Under the pieces are notes generated by a model that was given only the letters and a program-made list of their open reading frames with translations, ran no database searches and had not been told where the DNA came from. From Flavobacterium psychrophilum (GTDB taxonomy: Bacteria > Bacteroidota > Bacteroidia > Flavobacteriales > Flavobacteriaceae), in the NCBI GenBank assembly GCA_943325515.2, contig CALPPS020000106.1, forward strand, positions 1 to 5,556: a DNA stretch of 5,556 nt, written 5' to 3'. The position numbers were made by a program, and so were the translations under genes. This document shows, piece by piece, positions 1 through 5,556 of this stretch (positions within the stretch are counted from its first letter, which is position 1; each line of letters starts with the position of its first letter).

Positions 1-14
1 CAAAACCATAAACT

Positions 15-1484
15 ATGTTCAAACATTTTATTGTATTAGAGTGGAAATCCTTTTTTCGATCGGCTTCGTTTGCCACTACTTTGATTGTGAAAATCTTTAT
101 GGCTATAGCAGCTCTGTATTTTATGGCCATTTTTACAGGTGCTGGTGTTGCAATTTTCTTTTTCTTGAAAGAAGATTTTCATCTAGAACCGTTAGCTACA
201 GTCAATAGATTTTTGATTTATTATTTGGTTGGCGATTTGGTAATTCGATGGTTTTTTCAAAAAATGCCGGTTACCAATATCAAACCTTTGCTAACATTAC
301 CCATAAAAAGAAATACTATTGTTCATTATTCGTTAGCCAAAACTGGAATTTCTTTTTTTAATGTTATTCACGCTTTTTTCTTTATTCCTTTTACCGTTGT
401 GCTTTTGACACATGGCTATGGTTATCAAGCCATTCTTTGGCATCTTGGCATTATGGCGATGATTTATGCTAATAATTATATCAACGTTTTGATTAATAAT
501 AAAGACTTGATTTTTTATCCATTATTGGCCATAATAGTTTCTTTAGCATTGGCTCATTATTTTAAACTTTTTACTATTACAGATTTCACTAAACCTTTTT
601 TCCATGGGTTTTATACCATAAATTATTTGTTTTTGGTTCCAATAGCATTAGCCTTTATTGCTTATTATTTTTCATTTAATTATTTCAAAAATGAGTTAAA
701 TCTTGATACTGGTTTGGCTAAAAAAAGCGATGAAGCTAAAACGGAGAATTTAACTTGGTTAAATCAATTTGGAACGTTAGGAACGTTTTTGAAAAACGAC
801 ATCAAACTCTTGAAAAGAAACAAACGTTCCAGAACCACAGTATTTATGAGTTTCCTTTTCCTTTTCTATGGATTACTTTTCTTTACAAATTCGATTGAAG
901 CCTACAATAATCCTGCTATGCATGTGTTTGCTGGCATCTTTGTTTCTGGAGGATTTTTATTCACTTTTGGACAATTCATCCCGAGTTGGGACAGTGCCTA
1001 TTATCAACTATTGATGAGTCAAAACATCAGTTACCGACAGTATTTAACTTCAAAATGGTGGTTGATGGTTATTGGCACTATAATTTCTACCATTATAGCT
1101 TCTTTCTACTTGTATTTTGGTTGGCAAACTTATATGTTGATTGTAGTTGGAGCTATTTACAATATTGGTGTGAATTCTCATTTAGTAATGCTTGGCGGTG
1201 CCTATGTAAAAACGCCAATTGATTTAACCATGGCTAACAAAGCATTTGGCGATAAACAAGCATTTAACATGAAAACCATGTTGATTTCTTTACCAAAATT
1301 ACTTGTGCCAATGGGTTTATATGCTGCAGGATATTATTTGTTTTCTGCCAATATTGGATTTTTATTTGTGGCTTTAGCTGGAGTTTTGGGATTTGCACTA
1401 AGAAATATGGTTTTTACTAAAATTGAAAAAATTTACAAAACCGAAAAATACGCCACAATAGCCGCTTACAAACAGAAAAATTAG
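15..1484 (+). CDS. DUF5687-type membrane protein, probable ABC exporter permease
   Basis: This 489-residue polytopic inner-membrane protein is probably the membrane subunit of an ABC exporter; the substrate is unknown. By eye I count about twelve hydrophobic segments, near residues 25-50, 65-80, 112-132, 137-160, 164-183, 200-222, 276-292, 302-322, 347-369, 372-395, 424-443 and 445-463. A hydrophilic Lys/Glu-rich loop at 223-275 splits them into two groups of six. A basic amphipathic stretch precedes each group (LEWKSFFRS at 8-16 and NDIKLLKRNKR at 261-271), which resembles the elbow helix of ABC-2 permeases and suggests two fused halves. Length and character fit the Bacteroidota family DUF5687, recognised from memory. 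The ATG at 15 is the first in frame and lies directly before the amphipathic helix; only 14 bp of upstream sequence are visible, so the promoter is not seen. The ATPase gene that follows on the same strand supports the transporter role. Family assignment is fairly sure; the transport role is inferred. Confidence 0.85.
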   Translation: MFKHFIVLEWKSFFRSASFATTLIVKIFMAIAALYFMAIFTGAGVAIFFFLKEDFHLEPLATVNRFLIYYLVGDLVIRWFFQKMPVTNIKPLLTLPIKRNTIVHYSLAKTGISFFNVIHAFFFIPFTVVLLTHGYGYQAILWHLGIMAMIYANNYINVLINNKDLIFYPLLAIIVSLALAHYFKLFTITDFTKPFFHGFYTINYLFLVPIALAFIAYYFSFNYFKNELNLDTGLAKKSDEAKTENLTWLNQFGTLGTFLKNDIKLLKRNKRSRTTVFMSFLFLFYGLLFFTNSIEAYNNPAMHVFAGIFVSGGFLFTFGQFIPSWDSAYYQLLMSQNISYRQYLTSKWWLMVIGTIISTIIASFYLYFGWQTYMLIVVGAIYNIGVNSHLVMLGGAYVKTPIDLTMANKAFGDKQAFNMKTMLISLPKLLVPMGLYAAGYYLFSANIGFLFVALAGVLGFALRNMVFTKIEKIYKTEKYATIAAYKQKN

Positions 1485-1487
1485 TGT

Positions 1488-1510
1488 TCAGTTTTCAGTC
1501 TCAGTTTTCA
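1488..1510. repeat. Short direct repeat TCAGTTTTCA x2 between permease and ATPase
   Basis: Two perfect copies of the 10-mer TCAGTTTTCA lie at 1488-1497 and 1501-1510, separated by GTC, starting three bases after the permease stop codon. They fill much of the 60-bp gap to the ATPase gene. Similar CAGTTT-rich tracts are, from memory, common between genes in Flavobacterium, so this may be a genome-wide intergenic repeat relic rather than a regulatory site. There is no hairpin or T-run, so it is not a terminator. Confidence 0.5.
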
Positions 1511-1544
1511 AAAATAAACCTCAAAACCTTATAAACGCAAAAAA

Positions 1545-2243
1545 ATGATACAAGTAACAAATTTAACCAAAAAATATATCGCAGGAGTAAACGTTTTAAA
1601 CATTTCAAACTTGGAAATTCCAAAAGGACAAAGTTTCGGGTTAGTAGGAAACAATGGTGCTGGAAAAACCACCTTTTTTAGTTTATTATTGGATTTAATC
1701 CAGCCAAGTTCAGGATATATAATAAACAATGGAGTTCAAGTCAACACCAGCGAAGCATGGAAACCCTTTACTTCAGCGTTTATCGATGAAAGTTTTTTGA
1801 TTGGCTATCTTACTGCTGAGGAATATTTTTATTTCATTGGCGAATTGCGCGGACAAAACAAAGCCGATGTTGATGCTTTATTAGCAAAACATGAAGAATT
1901 TTTTAACGGAGAAATCTTGAATAGCAAAAAGTATTTGCGAGATTTATCTAAGGGGAATATGAAAAAAGTAGGTATTATTGCCGCACTTATTGGAAATCCT
2001 GAAGTTATAATTCTTGACGAGCCGTTTGCCAATTTGGACCCAACCACTGTAAATAGATTGAAAAAAATAATCAAAGAATTAGCTGATAATCCTGAAGTTA
2101 CTGTTTTAGTTTCTAGCCATGATTTGGTTCATACTGTTGAGGTTTGTAATCGTATTGTTGCGCTAAACAAAGGAGAAATAGTAAAAGACATTCAAACATC
2201 TCCAGAAACATTAAAAGAGCTAGAGATATTTTTTGCAGTGTAA
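1545..2243 (+). CDS. ABC transporter ATP-binding protein
   Basis: This 232-residue cytoplasmic ATPase is expected to dimerise and drive the membrane protein encoded just upstream. It has a complete nucleotide-binding domain: Walker A GNNGAGKT at 35-42, signature LSKGN at 134-138 (a variant of LSGGQ, as often seen in BcrA/CcmA-type exporters), Walker B VIILDEP at 154-160 with catalytic Glu159, D-loop NLDP at 163-166 and switch His192. The Q-loop is atypical: where Gln is expected there is Asp81, in FIDES (79-83). Length is normal for a single-domain ATPase of an ABC-2-like exporter, with no extra C-terminal regulatory domain. The ATG at 1545 sits after an A-rich tract (CGCAAAAAA), typical of Bacteroidota genes without a Shine-Dalgarno site, and gives the usual N-terminus, with the first beta-strand at residues 2-8. 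It probably shares a transcript with the permease gene 60 bp upstream. The substrate is unknown. Confidence 0.95.
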   Translation: MIQVTNLTKKYIAGVNVLNISNLEIPKGQSFGLVGNNGAGKTTFFSLLLDLIQPSSGYIINNGVQVNTSEAWKPFTSAFIDESFLIGYLTAEEYFYFIGELRGQNKADVDALLAKHEEFFNGEILNSKKYLRDLSKGNMKKVGIIAALIGNPEVIILDEPFANLDPTTVNRLKKIIKELADNPEVTVLVSSHDLVHTVEVCNRIVALNKGEIVKDIQTSPETLKELEIFFAV

Positions 2244-2247
2244 TTTT

Positions 2248-2276
2248 TTGCTATATCAAAAAGAAACGTACTTTTA
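2248..2276 (+). promoter_or_regulatory. Candidate Bacteroidota-type promoter for sprE
   Basis: A TTG (end of TTTTTTG) at 2248-2250 is followed after 18 bases by TACTTTTA at 2269-2276. This fits the Bacteroidota housekeeping pattern, a -33 TTG and a -7 TAnnTTTG, with one mismatch (final A for G). Transcription would start near 2281-2284, giving a leader of about 50 bases before the TTG start codon at 2331. The site is in the only gap of useful size before sprE. It is a by-eye match in AT-rich sequence, so confidence is moderate. Confidence 0.45.
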
Positions 2277-2283
2277 CCAGTCA

Positions 2284-2315
2284 GTTATACAATTTATAAC
2301 ATTTTCACGTTATAA
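2284..2315 (+). promoter_or_regulatory. Three GTTATA/TATAAC half-sites in the sprE leader
   Basis: GTTATA (2284-2289), its reverse complement TATAAC (2295-2300) and GTTATA again (2309-2314) lie in a row. The middle element can pair with the left one (6-bp stem, 5-base loop) or with the right one, where pairing extends to TTATAAC/GTTATAA (2294-2300 with 2309-2315; 7-bp stem, 8-base loop). The two hairpins exclude each other. This could be a protein-binding operator or a weak RNA switch in the leader. The stems are nearly all A-T and no T-run follows, so it is not a classical terminator. Function is inferred and chance cannot be ruled out. Confidence 0.3.
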
Positions 2316-2330
2316 TAAAAACGTTTCGCT

Positions 2331-5147
2331 TTGAAAGCCAATACTATTAAATATTTTATATTTTCGGGATTACTTCTTTTTTTGATAGCATGTTCTACCA
2401 AAAGAAACTCTTTTCTTTCCAGAAACTCTCACGCTCTTAGCACAAAATATAATATTTTATACAATGGAGGAATTGCCTTAGACAAAGGAATTCAAGAAGT
2501 GGTTTCACAAAATAAAGATAATTTTTGGGAAATTCTTCCTGTGGAAAGAATGCAGATTATCGAAGATAAAATACTTCCAAGAGAAAATAAAAACGCCAAC
2601 TTTGAAAGAGCTGAAACTAAAGCCACAAAAGCCATTCAAAAGCATTCCATGAATATTCAGGGCTCAGAAAAAAACCCGCAGATGGACGAATCTTATTTAC
2701 TTTTGGGAAAATCAAGGTATTATGATCAACGATTTGTGCCCGCACTAGAGGCTTTTAATTATGTGTTATATAAATATCCAAAGAGCGATAAAATATATCA
2801 AGTAAAAATTTGGAGAGAAAAGACCAATATGCGATTAGAAAACGACGCTTTGGCTGTAAATAATCTCAATAAATTATTAAAAGAAATAAAATTCAAAGAT
2901 CAAATTTTTGCTGATGCTAATGCGACTCTAGCTCAAGCTTTCCTTAATCTTGAAGAAAAAGATAGCGCTGTTGCTAAAATTAAAATAGCTACAGAATTTA
3001 CAAAATCTAATGAAGAAAAAGCCAGATACAGATATATATTGGCTCAGCTTTATGAAAAAATGGGTTATAAAGATAGTGCCTATACCGCCTATCAATCTGT
3101 GATAGATATGAATAGAAAATCGGCTAGACAATATGTTATTCATGCTCATGCCAGACAAGCTAGCCAGTTTGATTATGAAAAAGGAGATACCATAGCATTT
3201 CTAAAAAAATTTACTGATTTAATTGCCGATAGAGAAAACCGTCCTTATCTGGATGTTTTACATCATCAGTTGGCTTTGTTTTATGAAAAAAGTAATAATT
3301 CTATCACAGCTAAAAAGAATTATAATCTTTCCTTAAAAAAGAAAACACAAGACAGCTATCTTGTTGCATCAAATTATAGAAACTTAGCAGACCTTTATTT
3401 TATTGACTCTAAATTTGTTATGGCCGGCAAATATTATGACAGTACTTTAGTGAATTTAAAACCAAGAACGAGAGAGCTAAATTTGATTAAAAAGAAAAGA
3501 GAAAATCTGGAAGATGTTATCAAATACGAAGGTATCGCTCATCAAAATGACAGCATTATTTCTTTGTATAATATGGATTTAAATGGCAAAAATGCATACT
3601 TTGAAAAGTATATTGCTAAACTTAAAAAAGAGGAAGAAGCCTCAAAAAAATTAGCTGATAAAGCTGAAATAATTAAAGAAAATCAAAACAGAAACGAGGG
3701 CAATATTGACTCTGGTGATAAACCGTCTGGCAAATCAGAAAACAGTAAGCCATCAAATATAGGCAACATGCCTGCAAATGGAACACAAAGCACATTCTAT
3801 TTTTATAACCCTACTACAGTAGCTTTTGGTCAAAAAGAATTCATAAAAAACTGGGGAAAAAGAACGCTTCAAGACAATTGGCGTATAGCTTCATTGACAA
3901 AGAAAACCACAGAAAAAGAAGAAGACAATAATGATAAAAAGGAATCAGATAAAGACTCTAAAGATAGTACTGTAATAGATGAAAAATTTACACCAGATTT
4001 TTATATAAAACAATTACCAACCTCCCAAACCGTTATTGACAGTTTGAGTAAGGAAAGAAATTTTGCCTATTATCAATTAGGAGTTATTTATAAAGAAAAA
4101 TTCAAAGAATATCAATTAGGAATAGATAGATTTGAAAAACTGTTGGCAAATAATCCTGAACAAAGATTGGTTTTACCATCAATGTATAATTTGTACAAGC
4201 TTTATGAAATTTTAAACAAAACCAAGGCAGAGCAAACGAAAGCTAGAATAATTAGTGAATACCCAGATTCTAGATATGCTCAGATTTTAACAAATCCAAA
4301 TACAGATATAGTAGAGTCAAGCGATTCACCAAAAGTTGTTTATGAAAACATTTATAAACAATATCAAAACCGAGAATTTAAAACAGTATTATCAAACACT
4401 GAAAGAGCTATAGACAGGTTTACAGGAGATGAGATTGTACCGAAATTTGAATTATTAAAAGCTAATATTGTTGGAAAACTAAGTGGATTATTAGAATATA
4501 GCAAAGCTTTAAATTTTGTTGCACTCAATTACCCAAATAGTGAAGAAGGTAAAAAGGCAGAAAAATTATTATCAGTTGATTTGCCTAAACTTGAAGCATT
4601 AAAACTTTCTAGAGCCAATTCTAAAAATTGGAAAATTCTTTATGCTACAAAAGACTTTGAAGATAAAAACACGAAATCGCTACGAGTGAAGATTGATAAA
4701 TTCATTAAAGATAGAGGTTTAAGCAAACTTTCGGTTTCGCTAGATATTTATACTATGACCGATAATTTTGTAGTTATCCATGGAATAAATTCTAAAGATT
4801 TAGCTCAAGGAATCACTTCAGTTTTAAAAGATTATAAGGATTATAAAGTTGTTGAAACACCCATTATTATTTCAGCAGAGAATTACACTATAGTTCAGAT
4901 TAAAAAGAATATTGATGATTATTTAGCAGGAAATCTTGAAGACAATCCACCCCCGCCAAATTGGGATGGAACAATTGAAAAAGCACCAGTTGCTCAACAA
5001 CCAAAACCTGATGAAAATAATGAACAACAACAGCCAAATAATCAAGAAAATAATCCAGTTGAGGGTAAACTACCTATGCAACCTAAGGAAAAGGAATTTG
5101 GCATGCCTACTTCTATTCAAGTCGAAAAATTAGGTAAGAAAGGATAA
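2331..5147 (+). CDS. sprE: SprE/PorW-type TPR lipoprotein, gliding motility and type IX secretion
   Basis: This 938-residue lipoprotein matches SprE of Flavobacterium (PorW in Porphyromonas), which relatives need for gliding and type IX secretion; it acts in the periplasm. The signal peptide ends in lipobox LIAC with lipidated Cys21. The residues after it (STKRNS) are not the acidic surface-export signal, which fits a periplasm-facing lipoprotein. TPR-like helix pairs are visible near 119-153, 193-225, 230-263, 308-338 and 344-377, and again near 575-610, 613-646, 667-700 and 704-738. Between the two blocks lie a charged coiled-coil and disordered stretch (about 425-484), a conserved-looking aromatic motif (FYFYNPTTVAFG from 489, Trp508, Trp517) and an acidic/Lys linker (525-548). 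A probable alpha/beta domain spans 765-868, then a Pro/Gln/Asn-rich tail. The start is TTG: an in-frame stop lies at 2316-2318, and the first in-frame ATG (Met74) would remove the whole signal peptide. Bactofilin follows after 4 bp. Identification is from memory of the family; no alignment was run. Confidence 0.92.
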   Translation: MKANTIKYFIFSGLLLFLIACSTKRNSFLSRNSHALSTKYNILYNGGIALDKGIQEVVSQNKDNFWEILPVERMQIIEDKILPRENKNANFERAETKATKAIQKHSMNIQGSEKNPQMDESYLLLGKSRYYDQRFVPALEAFNYVLYKYPKSDKIYQVKIWREKTNMRLENDALAVNNLNKLLKEIKFKDQIFADANATLAQAFLNLEEKDSAVAKIKIATEFTKSNEEKARYRYILAQLYEKMGYKDSAYTAYQSVIDMNRKSARQYVIHAHARQASQFDYEKGDTIAFLKKFTDLIADRENRPYLDVLHHQLALFYEKSNNSITAKKNYNLSLKKKTQDSYLVASNYRNLADLYFIDSKFVMAGKYYDSTLVNLKPRTRELNLIKKKRENLEDVIKYEGIAHQNDSIISLYNMDLNGKNAYFEKYIAKLKKEEEASKKLADKAEIIKENQNRNEGNIDSGDKPSGKSENSKPSNIGNMPANGTQSTFYFYNPTTVAFGQKEFIKNWGKRTLQDNWRIASLTKKTTEKEEDNNDKKESDKDSKDSTVIDEKFTPDFYIKQLPTSQTVIDSLSKERNFAYYQLGVIYKEKFKEYQLGIDRFEKLLANNPEQRLVLPSMYNLYKLYEILNKTKAEQTKARIISEYPDSRYAQILTNPNTDIVESSDSPKVVYENIYKQYQNREFKTVLSNTERAIDRFTGDEIVPKFELLKANIVGKLSGLLEYSKALNFVALNYPNSEEGKKAEKLLSVDLPKLEALKLSRANSKNWKILYATKDFEDKNTKSLRVKIDKFIKDRGLSKLSVSLDIYTMTDNFVVIHGINSKDLAQGITSVLKDYKDYKVVETPIIISAENYTIVQIKKNIDDYLAGNLEDNPPPPNWDGTIEKAPVAQQPKPDENNEQQQPNNQENNPVEGKLPMQPKEKEFGMPTSIQVEKLGKKG

Positions 5148-5151
5148 AAAT

Positions 5152-5556
5152 ATGTTTGAAAAAAGTTCAAAATCATATACAGATTTACTAGGTAAAACAA
5201 ACAGAATTGTAGAAGGAACTACTATCAACGGAGATATTGTTTCGCCTGCAGATTTTCGCTTGGATGGACATTTGATTGGAAATTTTCAATCAAAAGGCAA
5301 AATTGTAATCGGACCCGCAGGAAGCGTTAAAGGTGATATTGTTTGCAAAAATGCAGATATAGAGGGAACATTTGATGGCAAAATACAAGTCCAAGAAATA
5401 CTTAATATAAAATCAAAAGCACACATAAAAGGGGAAGTTGTTTGCGGAAAACTATCCGTTGAACCTGGCGCCGAATTCAGTGCATCATGCATAATGAAAC
5501 CTCATGTGAAAAGCATGATTAATAATGGAAAATCAACAGAAGAAAAAACAGCGTAA
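5152..5556 (+). CDS. Bactofilin (polymer-forming cytoskeletal protein)
   Basis: This 134-residue bactofilin (DUF583 family) should self-assemble into nucleotide-independent filaments under the inner membrane, where bactofilins act as scaffolds for cell shape, wall enzymes or polar machines. The core at about 20-115 is a right-handed beta-helix, shown by regular turns beginning with Gly at 27, 43, 61, 76 and 94. The turns alternate GDIVS, GNFQS, GDIVC, GKIQV, GEVVC, so the unit repeats every 33-34 residues. The N-terminus MFEKSSKS resembles the short Phe/Lys membrane-binding tail of other bactofilins such as Caulobacter BacA; the C-terminal tail (116-134) is short and polar. Three cysteines (65, 98, 113) are present, two at equivalent positions two turns apart. 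The ATG at 5152 lies 4 bp after the sprE stop codon, so the two are very probably cotranscribed and may be translationally coupled. The stop codon is the last base triplet of the window, so the gene is complete. Its specific role here is not known. Confidence 0.95.
   Translation: MFEKSSKSYTDLLGKTNRIVEGTTINGDIVSPADFRLDGHLIGNFQSKGKIVIGPAGSVKGDIVCKNADIEGTFDGKIQVQEILNIKSKAHIKGEVVCGKLSVEPGAEFSASCIMKPHVKSMINNGKSTEEKTA

Noticed and set aside
986..1222. 78-residue open frame on the + strand inside the permease gene
   Set aside because: It lies wholly inside the well-supported permease frame; its composition (Trp/Cys/Tyr-rich) is that of a shifted reading of hydrophobic codons.
1529..2074. Two minus-strand open frames opposite the ATPase gene (1529-1729 and 1829-2074)
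   Set aside because: Both are antisense shadows of the conserved ATPase and show no family features or start signals.
2259..2275. Possible terminator hairpin AAAAG-7 nt-CTTTT after the ATPase gene
   Set aside because: The 5-bp stem is nearly all A-T, no T-run follows it, and it overlaps the better candidate promoter.
2928..3158. Minus-strand open frame opposite sprE
   Set aside because: It is antisense to a TPR region and its Phe/Ile/Ser-rich make-up mirrors the A-rich coding strand.
4763..4770. TAATTTTG inside sprE as an internal promoter for bactofilin
   Set aside because: It matches the -7 pattern but has no clear TTG 18-21 bases upstream, and such matches are expected by chance in AT-rich coding sequence.
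4936..5133. 65-residue + strand open frame in the sprE C-terminus
   Set aside because: It is a frame-shifted reading of the Pro/Gln/Asn-rich tail and is not a plausible protein.
5151..5158. Perfect TAnnTTTG match (TATGTTTG) at the bactofilin start
   Set aside because: It is made by the start codon and next codons (ATG TTT G), would start transcription inside the gene, and has no TTG at the right distance upstream.
5286..5492. Minus-strand open frame opposite bactofilin
   Set aside because: It is antisense to the conserved beta-helix; its content reflects the repeated Gly/Val codons on the other strand.

Overview
The window is low-GC DNA with four genes, all on the + strand and tightly packed. 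It has no Shine-Dalgarno-like ribosome sites and shows a Bacteroidota-type promoter (TTG, then a TAnnTTTG-like element). Together with the gene content (a DUF5687 membrane protein and a SprE/PorW lipoprotein), this points to a member of the Flavobacteriaceae, most likely Flavobacterium or a close relative.

Layout: (1) 15-1484, a 12-segment membrane protein of the DUF5687 type, the probable permease of an ABC exporter. (2) 1545-2243, its ABC ATPase. The 60 bp between them hold a short direct repeat. (3) An 87-bp gap (2244-2330) with a candidate promoter and three overlapping GTTATA/TATAAC half-sites. (4) 2331-5147, a long TPR lipoprotein recognised as SprE (PorW in Porphyromonas), required in studied relatives for gliding motility and type IX secretion; it starts at TTG. 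(5) 5152-5556, a bactofilin (polymer-forming cytoskeletal protein) that starts 4 bp after the sprE stop codon. The window ends exactly at its stop codon. No stretch over 300 bp lacks a gene, and I see no RNA gene, CRISPR array, insertion sequence or confident terminator.

Genes 1 and 2 should form one ABC transporter of unknown substrate. Genes 4 and 5 look like a second transcription unit, joining a periplasmic type IX secretion/gliding lipoprotein to a cytoplasmic membrane-associated filament protein. No single gene here is of a new family. The points worth a second look are the sprE-bactofilin coupling, the half-site cluster before sprE, the fused two-half architecture of the permease, the atypical Q-loop of the ATPase, and the modular middle and C-terminal parts of SprE.
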